The notes under the pieces: model-generated | Told to the model about the DNA's origin: nothing | The model's input: only the letters and a program-made list of their open reading frames with translations | Database searches by the model: none | Translations under genes and position numbers: made by a program | Shown: in pieces, positions 31,316 through 39,707 of the stretch | How positions within the stretch are numbered: the stretch's first letter is position 1 | Layout of the letters: every line of letters starts with the position of its first letter | Assembly (NCBI GenBank): GCA_023715185.1 | Contig: JAMCAN010000004.1 | Coordinates: 1-64,000, forward strand | Reading direction: 5' to 3' | Length of the DNA: 64,000 nt | From: Planococcus sp. MER TA 32b | GTDB lineage: Bacteria > Bacillota > Bacilli > Bacillales_A > Planococcaceae

Positions 31316-33070
31316 ATGACTACAGGAAAAAGATTATTAAATTATGCTTTGAACTTTAAAGGGGTTTTGATTGTCGGACTTGTCTTTCTGGCAATCGCAG
31401 TCGCTGCAGACCTGGCGACACCGCTTATTGCCAAAGAAATAATAGACAATCATATCGCAACTTCCGGTGAAGCGATCGATTTTGAACCGATAGCCTACCT
31501 ATTGGCGTTATTCTTTGCACTCGGAATCGTCACTGCCGTATTCCGCTATCTGCAATATATTTTATTGCAAAAAGGCGCCAACAAAATCATCCGAAAAATG
31601 AGGAATGATGTTTTTGAGCACGTGCAAAGATTGCCGATCCGTTACTTCGATAACCTGCCGGCGGGTAAAGTCGTCGCAAGGATAACGAACGATACGGAAG
31701 CGATTCGGGAACTATTTGTTACCGTGCTGTCGCAGTTCGCGACAAGTTTCATGTATATGGCGGGTATTTACGCGGCCTTGTTCTACCTTGACTGGCGCAT
31801 GGCGCTGATCACGTTTGTCATCGTGCCGCTGTTATACGTGTGGATGCTGGTCTACCGGAAATATGCTGCGAAATACAATCATGTGGTCCGTGAGAAAGTC
31901 AGTGACATGAACGCGATGATCAATGAGTCGATCCAAGGGATGACGATCATCCAGGCATTCAGACGTGAGAAGCAGATGAAAGAAGAATTCGAGAGCATGA
32001 ATAATGTGCATTTCAAATTCCAGCAAAAGCTGCTGATTTTGGAAGCCGCAGCCTCACATAACATGGTCGGCGTTTTGCGTTCGATGGTTTTCATCGCCTT
32101 CATCTGGTATTTCGGTGGAGCGACGATGTCCGGCAACGAAGTTGTAACGGTGGGTGTGCTTTATGCATTCGTCGATTACATCATCCGACTTTTCAATCCG
32201 ATCAGCGGGATCGTCAACCAGTTCGCGAAACTGGAACAGGCATTGGTTGCTGCAGAGCGGGTATTCCGCATGCTCGACCGGAGCGGAGAAGATGTCAGTG
32301 ATGAGAAGATTGCGAGATACCGCGGCAATGTCCGTTTCGAGGATGTCTGGTTCGCTTACAAAGAAGAAGAGTATGTCTTGAAAGATCTGACTTTTGAGGC
32401 GAAGCAAGGGGAAACGGTTGCTCTGGTCGGCCACACCGGATCAGGAAAAAGTTCCATCATGAACCTGCTGTTCCGTTTCTATGATGTTTCCAAAGGCAGT
32501 ATTACGATTGATGGAATCAACATCAATGATATGTCGAGACAGGCTGTGCGGGAACATATGGGAATTGTATTGCAGGACCCGTATTTATTCTCCGGCACAA
32601 TCGAGTCGAACATCACGCTCGGCGATAAGCGCATCAGCCGCGAACGTGCCATCAAAGCACTGGAAGAAGTCGGCGGCGAACGGGTGCTGAAGCATTTGCC
32701 GAATGGCATTGATGAACCTGTTGTCGAAAAGGGCAGCACATTGTCTTCCGGCCAGCGCCAATTGGTATCGTTCGCGCGTGCTTTGGCTTTTGATCCGGCC
32801 ATATTGATACTGGATGAAGCCACGTCGAATATCGATACCGAAACAGAAGAAATAATCCAGCATGCGATGGAAGTGCTGAAAAAAGGAAGAACCACTTTCA
32901 TCATTGCGCACAGATTATCTACTATTAAAAATGCGGATCGTATTCTGGTTCTCGACCGCGGTGAAATTGCGGAGGCCGGTTCACACGATGAGCTGATGAA
33001 ACTCGGCGGCACTTATTACCAGATGTACCAAATCCAATCAGGAATGTCTTCTGCCCAGAAAATCGGGTAA
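31316..33070 (+). CDS. bmrD: heterodimeric ABC multidrug exporter subunit BmrD-like
   Basis: 584 aa. Membrane domain, then NBD with GHTGSGKSS (Walker A), LSSGQRQL (signature with Ser in place of the first Gly), ILILDEATSNID (canonical catalytic Glu) and IAHRLS. The LSSGQ signature faces the degenerate Asp site of BmrC, while the intact site combines this subunit's Glu with BmrC's LSGGQ. The heterodimer is expected to expel cationic or amphipathic drugs. Shorter than the roughly 670-aa B. subtilis BmrD. Confidence 0.92.
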   Translation: MTTGKRLLNYALNFKGVLIVGLVFLAIAVAADLATPLIAKEIIDNHIATSGEAIDFEPIAYLLALFFALGIVTAVFRYLQYILLQKGANKIIRKMRNDVFEHVQRLPIRYFDNLPAGKVVARITNDTEAIRELFVTVLSQFATSFMYMAGIYAALFYLDWRMALITFVIVPLLYVWMLVYRKYAAKYNHVVREKVSDMNAMINESIQGMTIIQAFRREKQMKEEFESMNNVHFKFQQKLLILEAAASHNMVGVLRSMVFIAFIWYFGGATMSGNEVVTVGVLYAFVDYIIRLFNPISGIVNQFAKLEQALVAAERVFRMLDRSGEDVSDEKIARYRGNVRFEDVWFAYKEEEYVLKDLTFEAKQGETVALVGHTGSGKSSIMNLLFRFYDVSKGSITIDGININDMSRQAVREHMGIVLQDPYLFSGTIESNITLGDKRISRERAIKALEEVGGERVLKHLPNGIDEPVVEKGSTLSSGQRQLVSFARALAFDPAILILDEATSNIDTETEEIIQHAMEVLKKGRTTFIIAHRLSTIKNADRILVLDRGEIAEAGSHDELMKLGGTYYQMYQIQSGMSSAQKIG

Positions 33071-33093
33071 GGGGACATTCCCTTTTTTTATTC
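33069..33093 (+). terminator. terminator of bmrCD
   Basis: AAGGG pairs with CCCTT around a short loop, followed by seven T residues; it starts in the stop codon region. Confidence 0.75.
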
Positions 33094-33164
33094 GCGGCTG
33101 TACCTGAAATGCTATTACTATTAAATTTGGAATGCTTTACTTTATAATGAAGGAACGGATGAAA

Positions 33165-33193
33165 AAAAGCGCTGGAACCTTCCAGCGCTTTAA
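33165..33193 (-). terminator. terminator of yheE, overlapping its stop codon
   Basis: AAAGCGCTGGAA pairs with TTCCAGCGCTTT with a 2-nt loop. Read on the minus strand it is followed by TTTTTTT. The TAA stop is part of the 5' arm. Confidence 0.85.
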
Positions 33194-33393
33194 TCGTATA
33201 CATGAAAGAGCATGAGCTCATGGATCATCCCTTTGACGGCCTCTTCATCTTCGGGCTGCCGGTTCCCCCAAGTGATCGTGCCATCCGGATGATATTCTCC
33301 GGTTATGCGTTCATTCTTATAAAAAAATGAGATGTTCCAGCCCGGCAATTGGCGATTCTCGAACATCGGTGTAAATTTAAAATGCTGCAGCAT
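33190..33393 (-). CDS. yheE: YheE-like small protein (DUF5342)
   Basis: 67 aa from the ATG at 33393, with AAGGGGGATC upstream; a longer frame running upstream crosses the DUF445 gene and is not used. The start MLQHFKFTPMFENRQLPGW and end GMIHELMLFHVYD match the B. subtilis YheE pattern as I remember it. Function unknown. Divergent from the DUF445 gene, as expected for the yhe block. Confidence 0.85.
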   Translation of the reverse strand: MLQHFKFTPMFENRQLPGWNISFFYKNERITGEYHPDGTITWGNRQPEDEEAVKGMIHELMLFHVYD

Positions 33394-33466
33394 ACAGATC
33401 CCCCTTTGTCTCTTGCATTCATTATAAAGGCAGGAAACAGGATTGACAAAGATGAAAAAGAAATGA

Positions 33467-34624
33467 GTGACGAATTTGAATATTATCCTTACATTAATCT
33501 TTATGGCATTCATCGGCGCGCTTATCGGTGGCGTCACCAACCATATTGCCATTAAGATGCTTTTTTGGCCATATGAAGCAAAATACATCGGCAATTTCCG
33601 CATTCCGTTCACACCGGGTCTTATTCCAAAAAGGCGGGATGAACTTTCGACCCAGCTTGGACGCACTGTAGTTGAGCATCTTCTGACGCCAGAAACCTTC
33701 AAAAAGCGTTTTTTCAATGAAGAAATGCGCGTGAAGACGGAAAAATGGATTCAGCGGCAACTAGCCAAACATGTATTTGAATCTCCAAAAACATTTAAAA
33801 ACTGGCTTGACGCAGCCGGACAGAAAAACATGGAGACGAAGATTGAGCGGAAAATCAGCAGACTGGTGGAACGCCAATATGATTCGCTGCTTTCTTATAT
33901 CGATGGCAAGACGATCCGCGAATTGATGCCGGAATCCTGGAAAGATGAAGCGGAAGTGAAAATGATCCAGTCGGTCAAATACGGCATTGACAGAGGATCC
34001 GATTACTTTGAATCAGTGGAAGGAAGACGAGCCATCAAAACCCTGCTGGATGAATTTTTGGCTTCGCGCGGCAGGATCGGCAATATGCTGCATTCGATAC
34101 TTGGCGAATCCCGTCCGTTAGTGGACCGGATCCAACCTGAAATCATCAAATTCCTTAATTCACCGAAAACTTTTGAATTACTGGTTTCGATCGCTTACGC
34201 TGAATGGGACAAATTGCAGGACCGCCGGGCCGATGCCCTGCTTGGGGAATTCGACTTTAATCCGGCATTGGAGGCGGTGAAACAATATGTCCGGGAAACC
34301 GCCAATATTGAAGGGCGCTTAAACACGACACTTGCACAGTCCTGGCCGGGAGGGTTAGAATGGACAAGTGAAAACTTTACTCCGCTTGTCACCGATTTCA
34401 TTTTCGAGCAAGGGGAGCAAAAATTGGAAGAGACCATACACAAGATCAATATCGAAAGTATGGTGAAAGAGCAAGTGGATTCTCTGCCGCTGAGCCGTCT
34501 GGAAGAATTGGTTCTGGGGATTTCACGGAGGGAATTCAAGATGATCACAGTGCTTGGCGCATTTATCGGGGGAGCTGTTGGTATTCTCCAGGGAGTGTTA
34601 GTCTCGGTACTGAATATATTGTAG
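33467..34624 (+). CDS. yheB: DUF445 family membrane protein YheB
   Basis: 385 aa. A first membrane helix (FMAFIGALIGGVTNHIAIKMLFWPY) carries the conserved NxxAIKMLF block. It is followed by RIPFTPGLIPKRRDELSTQLG and a closing helix GAFIGGAVGILQGVLVSVL. Helical soluble middle. Function unknown. Start codon uncertain: GTG 33467 or TTG 33476 (giving MNIILTLIFM, a better family fit); neither has a good SD. Confidence 0.88.
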   Translation: MTNLNIILTLIFMAFIGALIGGVTNHIAIKMLFWPYEAKYIGNFRIPFTPGLIPKRRDELSTQLGRTVVEHLLTPETFKKRFFNEEMRVKTEKWIQRQLAKHVFESPKTFKNWLDAAGQKNMETKIERKISRLVERQYDSLLSYIDGKTIRELMPESWKDEAEVKMIQSVKYGIDRGSDYFESVEGRRAIKTLLDEFLASRGRIGNMLHSILGESRPLVDRIQPEIIKFLNSPKTFELLVSIAYAEWDKLQDRRADALLGEFDFNPALEAVKQYVRETANIEGRLNTTLAQSWPGGLEWTSENFTPLVTDFIFEQGEQKLEETIHKINIESMVKEQVDSLPLSRLEELVLGISRREFKMITVLGAFIGGAVGILQGVLVSVLNIL

Positions 34625-34636
34625 AGGAGAATCATA

Positions 34637-34984
34637 ATGGCAGTTAACATTTATGACGACATCAACAAATTGGAAAGCACTTTCCGTTCGACAGAGGAAT
34701 TTCAGAAACTTGAAGCGGCTGTGGAAAACGTGAAATCAGACAACGAGGCCAATGAATTATTCAAGAGCTTCCGTGATCTTCAGATTTCATTGCAGCAGAA
34801 ACAGCAGCAAGGCGAAGAAATCACTGAAGAAGAAATGATGGGTGCACAAACTACAGCTCAGGCTGCTCAGCAAAACGAGAAGATTCTTGCGATGCTTGAA
34901 GCTGAAATGGGCCTTAGCCAAATGATCGAGGAAGTTAACCGCGTATTGATCAAACCTGTACAATCTCTTTATGAAAGCATGTAA
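34637..34984 (+). CDS. yheA: YlbF/YmcA-like protein YheA
   Basis: 115 aa all-helical UPF0342 protein. Blocks LEAAVENVKSDNEANELFKSFRDLQ and QKQQQGEEITEEEM are typical. Related to the YlbF/YmcA proteins that affect RNA processing and development, but the role of YheA itself is not established. Good SD (GAGGAG), 12 nt behind yheB. Confidence 0.93.
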   Translation: MAVNIYDDINKLESTFRSTEEFQKLEAAVENVKSDNEANELFKSFRDLQISLQQKQQQGEEITEEEMMGAQTTAQAAQQNEKILAMLEAEMGLSQMIEEVNRVLIKPVQSLYESM

Positions 34985-35019
34985 TCAAAAATTCTCTTGT
35001 GTAAAATAGAGGGATTTGG

Positions 35020-35082
35020 AAAAAGACACCGAATAAGTAAAGATGAATGACAATTCATTTTTACGAAGGGGTGTCTTTTTTC
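35020..35082 (+). terminator. yheA terminator containing the FadR box and SD of yhaR
   Basis: AAAAAGACACC (35020-35030) pairs with GGTGTCTTTTT (35070-35080), followed by more T residues. The inner arm TAAAGATGAAT/ATTCATTTTTA also pairs. The loop side holds the SD-like GAAGGGGTG of the next gene, and the start codon comes straight after the T run. Confidence 0.65.
35044..35061 (+). promoter_or_regulatory. FadR (YsiA) box upstream of yhaR
   Basis: TGAATGACAATTCATTTT fits the consensus TGAATGAnTAnTCATTCA with three mismatches. It precedes an enoyl-CoA hydratase gene, the class of gene FadR represses in Bacillus. Confidence 0.55.
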
Positions 35083-35083
35083 T

Positions 35084-35863
35084 ATGTATGAAACAATCCG
35101 ATTGGAAAAGCAAGGCCGCGTTGGCCATGTAGTATTGAACCGCCCGAATTCAATGAATGCGATGAACGGGCAGATGATGAAGGAGCTGGCGGACTGTTTT
35201 GAGTCGCTGCAGAACGATAACACGCTTCACGTTGTAAAGATTTATGGAGAAGGCCGGGCATTTTCCGCCGGAGGCGATATCAAGGAAATGATGGATCCAA
35301 ACAATCCGATGGATATCGAATTGGTCATGAAAGATGTCAGCAGACTCGCGAAAGCGCTTTATACGCTTCCACAAGTAACGATAGCCGTAATCCATGGTGC
35401 CTCAGCAGGACTTGGGTTCTCTATGGCACTGGCGTGCGATCATGTAATTGCTGAAGAGAACAGTAAACTGGCGATGAACTTCATCGGCATCGGTCTGGTG
35501 CCTGATGGAGGAGGACATTTCTTCATGAAAGAACGTGTTGGCGTGCCGAAAGCGAAGGAAATCATCTGGGCCGGCCAAACCTTGAAAGCGCATGATGCCC
35601 TTGCTAAAGGCCTGATTGAAGAAGTGACGGCAGAGGGACGCGCCATGGAGCACGCGGACAATTATGCTAATGAAGTATTGAGTTCGCCTGTACTTTCAAG
35701 ACTTGCTTCGAAAAATATCCTTCATACGTTAAAACTGAAAGAACTTGAACAGGTGCTGGAGATGGAAGCGTCCGCACAATCAGCGATGCGCAAAACAGGC
35801 GATCATCTGGAAGGGATTCAGGCTTTCGTTCAGAAACGCAAACCGGAATTCAAAGGTCAGTAA
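35084..35863 (+). CDS. yhaR: enoyl-CoA hydratase/isomerase family protein (YhaR-like)
   Basis: 259 aa crotonase fold. Oxyanion-hole motifs GRAFSAGGDIKEM and GASAGLGFSMALACDH. The usual second catalytic Glu is replaced in context IGIGLVPDGGGHFF, where Asp follows Pro, as in isomerase-type members. Likely part of fatty-acid beta-oxidation under FadR. The position next to yhzD and yhaQP matches B. subtilis. Confidence 0.9.
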   Translation: MYETIRLEKQGRVGHVVLNRPNSMNAMNGQMMKELADCFESLQNDNTLHVVKIYGEGRAFSAGGDIKEMMDPNNPMDIELVMKDVSRLAKALYTLPQVTIAVIHGASAGLGFSMALACDHVIAEENSKLAMNFIGIGLVPDGGGHFFMKERVGVPKAKEIIWAGQTLKAHDALAKGLIEEVTAEGRAMEHADNYANEVLSSPVLSRLASKNILHTLKLKELEQVLEMEASAQSAMRKTGDHLEGIQAFVQKRKPEFKGQ

Positions 35864-35870
35864 GTTAAAG

Positions 35871-35907
35871 AAAAGGTGTCCCGTCATTGTGACGGGACAC
35901 CTTTTGC
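35871..35907. terminator. bidirectional terminator yhaR / yhzD
   Basis: AAAAGGTGTCCCGTC pairs perfectly with GACGGGACACCTTTT around a 5-nt loop. Confidence 0.92.
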
Positions 35908-35914
35908 ATTCGTT

Positions 35915-36103
35915 TCAAGAATGGAATAACAATAGTTTGCCAGCAGGAGAAGCGAGGCGATGGGTCTGATCTTCAAGTTCTTTTTCCTTAAGGATCTCTC
36001 TGCCTTTTTCTTTAGCCTGATCATCATTTTCAGCTGTGAAAGTCTCTTCGGTGATCAATTTTCCGGTTTGTTCGAACGCGGTTAATTTATAAGTTCTCAT
36101 CAT
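35915..36103 (-). CDS. yhzD: YhzD-like small protein
   Basis: 62 aa. MRTYKLTAFEQTGKLITEETF and the end THRLASPAGKLLLFHS match the small YhzD family (also located at this spot in B. subtilis). Function unknown. AAAGGA is 7 nt before the first of two tandem ATGs. Convergent with yhaR. Confidence 0.88.
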   Translation of the reverse strand: MMRTYKLTAFEQTGKLITEETFTAENDDQAKEKGREILKEKELEDQTHRLASPAGKLLLFHS

Positions 36104-36233
36104 GGATCAATCCTTTCTGAATCACTATTCATTTTCAGTATAAAGGGTTTCCTGTTAAATGTCCTGCAATTATTTGAAACATTTCAGTACAATCGCCGTA
36201 TACATACTGAATATACATAAAGGGGGATTTAAT

Positions 36234-37133
36234 ATGGCATTGTCCGTTGAACACGCAACAAAAAAGTTCGGTGATTTTACCGCTGTCGACAATTTATCAT
36301 TAAGTGTCGAAGAAGGACAGATGCATGGCTTCTTAGGAGCTAACGGAGCAGGCAAAACAACTACCTTCCGGATGATACTGGGTTTATTGGATCCCACTCA
36401 AGGTCAAGTCACCTGGAATGGCAGACCGATAACTTATGAATCAAGCCCTTTTATCGGATATTTACCGGAGGAACGCGGCTTGTATCCGAAAATGAAAGTG
36501 GAAGACCAATTGATTTACCTGGCCCAGCTCCGAAAAATGTCCAAAGAGGATGCGAAAAAAGAAACAGCCGCATGGCTAGAACGTTTCGAAGTTCCTCATT
36601 ACGCGGACAAAAAAGTGGAAGAGCTGTCAAAAGGGAACCAGCAGAAAATCCAATTGATCGCTTCATTGGTGCATAAGCCTTCGCTGATCATTTTGGATGA
36701 ACCGTTTTCGGGGCTCGATCCTGTAAACGTGGGAATGCTGAAAAGCGCAATAATGGATGTCCAACAACAAGGCGCCACCATTGTGTTCTCGAGTCACCGG
36801 ATGGATCACGTCGAGGAATTATGCGACGATATGAGTATACTTGATCACGGGAAAGTGGTGGTTGGCGGTTCCATAAGAGAAGTGAAGCGAAATTTTGGCA
36901 AGCAAAATGTGCGCATTAAAATGGACCGGGATTTAACTTCACTCAGCCAATTGCCGGGAGTGGAGAAATACACCGGCACCATCGATGGAGCAGTTTTGCA
37001 GATAACAGATGAATCGACGGCTGATTTAATTCTCACCGAATCGATGAAGCTGGGCCAGCTGAGACACTTCTCCATCGAAGAGCCTTCACTCGAGGAAATC
37101 TTTATCGCGAAGGTGGGCAAAGCATATGCATAG
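36234..37133 (+). CDS. yhaQ: ABC transporter ATP-binding protein YhaQ
   Basis: 299 aa. Walker A GANGAGKTT, signature LSKGNQQKIQ, Walker B LIILDEPFSGLD, H-loop FSSHRMDHVEEL. C-terminal extension (about residues 215-299), as in NatA-like sodium or drug exporters. ATG 36234 follows AAGGGGGA; the upstream in-frame Met has no SD. Overlaps yhaP by 8 nt. Confidence 0.93.
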   Translation: MALSVEHATKKFGDFTAVDNLSLSVEEGQMHGFLGANGAGKTTTFRMILGLLDPTQGQVTWNGRPITYESSPFIGYLPEERGLYPKMKVEDQLIYLAQLRKMSKEDAKKETAAWLERFEVPHYADKKVEELSKGNQQKIQLIASLVHKPSLIILDEPFSGLDPVNVGMLKSAIMDVQQQGATIVFSSHRMDHVEELCDDMSILDHGKVVVGGSIREVKRNFGKQNVRIKMDRDLTSLSQLPGVEKYTGTIDGAVLQITDESTADLILTESMKLGQLRHFSIEEPSLEEIFIAKVGKAYA

Positions 37134-38373
37134 TTTCTGGATTATTTTTAAACAGGCTTTCATGACGAAAGCACGGACCAAGTCGTTCATCATCACGACC
37201 GTCATCGTCGCGGCCGCCTTTTTCCTGCTGGCGAACCTGCCGAATATCATAGAATCTTTCAGCAATGATGAGGATGGACAGGTTCTTCACGTGATAGATG
37301 AAAGCGGAGATCTGGTTCCACAATTGCAGAGACAGCTCGAGCAATCTGACAGTGATATCCAGGCGATGCCGACTCAAATGTCAGAAGATGAATTGGTGCA
37401 GGGCATCACCGAAGGAACGATTGAATCCTACTTGGTAATTGAAGAAGGCCAGACGTTATCAGCCCGTTATGTCTCTGAAACGGCAAATGAAATCGGAGCG
37501 GGTTTCGATGTGGAAAATGCTGTACAGGCGATTCAGACAGCCCGGACAGCTGAAAGGCTTGGCTTAAGCGGAGCGGAAGCCGGAGAACTGTTCATGCCGG
37601 CTGAATTTGAACGGGAAGCGGTATCCGACAGTTCCAAAACGGAAGAAGAGCTGAGCCAGGCAAGAGGTCTTGTCTATGTACTGATCCTGCTGATTTATGT
37701 AGCGGTGATTTACTATCCGAATATGATTGCCATGGAAGTGGCAAATGAGAAATCTTCACGGGTAATGGAAATCCTTATTTCCAGTGTCTCGCCTGTGAAG
37801 CATATGTTTGCGAAAATCGCAGGGATCGGCACACTTGGAATTGTTCAGATGATGATTTTTGGGATCGCCGGTTATTTCGCCTTTAAAACATCCGGTTCGG
37901 ATATGGCGGAAGGATTTTTCAGCGTCATGGGATTCTCGGAGATAAAAGTAAGCACGTTCCTGTTCGCTGTCCTGTTTTTCCTGCTGGGCTATTTCCTTTA
38001 CGCAGTTCTTGCGGCGCTGCTTGGATCGCTTGTCAGCAGAACTGAAGATGTACAGCAATTGATGCTGCCGATGATGTTCCTCATCATCATTTCATCGTTC
38101 ATCGCATTTTCAGGAATCGGTATGCCGGAAGCAAGTTATGTCACCATCTCTTCCTACATCCCGTTCTTTGCGCCGCTGGTGATGTTCCTGCGCGTGGGCA
38201 TGCTTGATATCCCTCTCTGGGAGCCGTTGCTGTCGATCGCCATCATGCTTCTTACAATCGGTGTGCTGGGCTGGTTCGGCGCACGTGTATACCGCGGCGG
38301 GGTGTTGATGTACGGCTCATCGCAATCATTGAAAGATATCGGCAAAGCAATAAGCCTCGGCAATAAAAAATGA
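37126..38373 (+). CDS. yhaP: ABC transporter permease YhaP (NatB-like)
   Basis: 415 aa ABC2-type permease. A first helix (about 21-39), an extracytoplasmic domain of about 140 residues, then five helices. Motif MEVANEKSSRVMEILISSVSP is the ABC2/NatB signature. Works with YhaQ; the substrate is unknown (Na+ or a toxic compound is usual for the family). Confidence 0.92.
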   Translation: MHSFWIIFKQAFMTKARTKSFIITTVIVAAAFFLLANLPNIIESFSNDEDGQVLHVIDESGDLVPQLQRQLEQSDSDIQAMPTQMSEDELVQGITEGTIESYLVIEEGQTLSARYVSETANEIGAGFDVENAVQAIQTARTAERLGLSGAEAGELFMPAEFEREAVSDSSKTEEELSQARGLVYVLILLIYVAVIYYPNMIAMEVANEKSSRVMEILISSVSPVKHMFAKIAGIGTLGIVQMMIFGIAGYFAFKTSGSDMAEGFFSVMGFSEIKVSTFLFAVLFFLLGYFLYAVLAALLGSLVSRTEDVQQLMLPMMFLIIISSFIAFSGIGMPEASYVTISSYIPFFAPLVMFLRVGMLDIPLWEPLLSIAIMLLTIGVLGWFGARVYRGGVLMYGSSQSLKDIGKAISLGNKK

Positions 38374-38390
38374 TGAAAGCACCCTTAAAA

Positions 38391-38427
38391 GCTGTTTGCG
38401 GAGAGATTTCCGCAAACAGTTTTTTTT
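38391..38427 (+). terminator. terminator of yhaQP
   Basis: CTGTTTGCGGA pairs with TCCGCAAACAG, followed by eight T residues. Confidence 0.92.
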
Positions 38428-38485
38428 AGAGGAAGGGCATGGTAAAATTAGAACAAATATTCGCTTTCGGAAAAGAGGGAAAAGT

Positions 38486-39703
38486 ATGGCGCCAATCCGT
38501 TTTATACATACCGCCGATTTACATTTGGGCAGTCCGTTCACAGGCATCTCCGGCCTTGCCTCAGCGCAGCGGAAAAAATTAGCAGATACCGTTTACCAGG
38601 CATTTGATGCACTGATTGATTACGCGATAAGTGAAAAGCCGGATTTCATGCTGATCGCCGGCGATATCTATGACGGGGAAGACCGGACGCTTCGCGCGCA
38701 ATATAAATTCCAAAAAGGAATGGAGCGTCTGGATCATGCGGGTATCCCTGTAATCATCAGCCACGGAAACCACGACCATCTGGGCGGCGGATGGACGCGA
38801 TTTGAATTGCCTGCAAATGTGCATGTTTTCGATGACGGAGTCAGCAGCCACAGTTTTACAGTTTCCGGAAACAAGGTTACCGTCACCGGGTTCAGTTACG
38901 CGGAACGCCATGTAAAAGAAGCCAAAATTATTGAGTTTCCGCAGGCGGACGAGACGTCCGCCTGCCATATCGGCATGCTGCACGGCAGTATGGATGGCGA
39001 TTCCAGCCATGCGGTTTATGCGCCCTTCAAAAAAGAGCAGCTGCTCAGCAAAAATTATCATTATTGGGCACTCGGCCACATCCATCTCCGCCAAATTCTC
39101 CATCATGATCCGTATATCGTCTATCCAGGCAATATACAAGGGCGGCATCGGAAAGAAACCGGACAAAAAGGATTCTACGATGTGCGTTTAGAGAACGGGG
39201 AAACCACCATGGAATTCATTCGGACTTCTGCTGTGTGTTTTGAAGGGCTTGAAGTGTCCTGCAAGGAAATTCTTCATATGAACGAATTGATTGATGCATG
39301 CTCAGAAGCTGTGGAAAAATATACAGCCGAAAATAACGCCGTTATGGCTGTGCTCCATTTGAAGGATGTAGACGAACAGTCGGCTGAACTTCTGGAAGGG
39401 ATTCCCGAAGAGGCATTGCTGGAAGCGATTCAGGAAGCGCTTGAATCCACTTCCGCTGATGCATGGATTACTGGTGTGGTTGTGGATGAAGCATTGAACG
39501 AAACCCGTGTCTCCGCTATTGGCGAGAAAATCTCAGCAACCATGAACGAATGGGATCAAAGCGATTGGAAGCGGGTGCTTAAAGATCTTTATCAGCATCC
39601 AAAGGCTAGCAGATATCTGGATTCATTAACAGATGAATTGATACAGGAAATTGCAGCCGAGGCGGTTCCCAAAATCCATAAAGCCATGAGAGCGGGTGAG
39701 TGA
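38486..39703 (+). CDS. yhaO: DNA repair exonuclease YhaO (SbcD/Mre11-like)
   Basis: 405 aa calcineurin-type phosphoesterase. Metal ligands in HTADLHLGSPF, AGDIYDGEDR, SHGNHDHLGGG and ALGHIHLRQ. The C-terminal part is a cap/partner-binding region. Start ATG 38486 (GAGGGAAAAG upstream); the longer frame starts inside the upstream terminator. It overlaps the yhaN reading frame region, implying a Mre11-Rad50-like pair with YhaN. Confidence 0.92.
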   Translation: MAPIRFIHTADLHLGSPFTGISGLASAQRKKLADTVYQAFDALIDYAISEKPDFMLIAGDIYDGEDRTLRAQYKFQKGMERLDHAGIPVIISHGNHDHLGGGWTRFELPANVHVFDDGVSSHSFTVSGNKVTVTGFSYAERHVKEAKIIEFPQADETSACHIGMLHGSMDGDSSHAVYAPFKKEQLLSKNYHYWALGHIHLRQILHHDPYIVYPGNIQGRHRKETGQKGFYDVRLENGETTMEFIRTSAVCFEGLEVSCKEILHMNELIDACSEAVEKYTAENNAVMAVLHLKDVDEQSAELLEGIPEEALLEAIQEALESTSADAWITGVVVDEALNETRVSAIGEKISATMNEWDQSDWKRVLKDLYQHPKASRYLDSLTDELIQEIAAEAVPKIHKAMRAGE

Positions 39704-39707
39704 AGAA

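Noticed and set aside
33394-33717. Long N-terminal extension of yheE reaching into the DUF445 gene
   Set aside because: It overlaps a conserved gene on the other strand; the SD and family start are at 33393.
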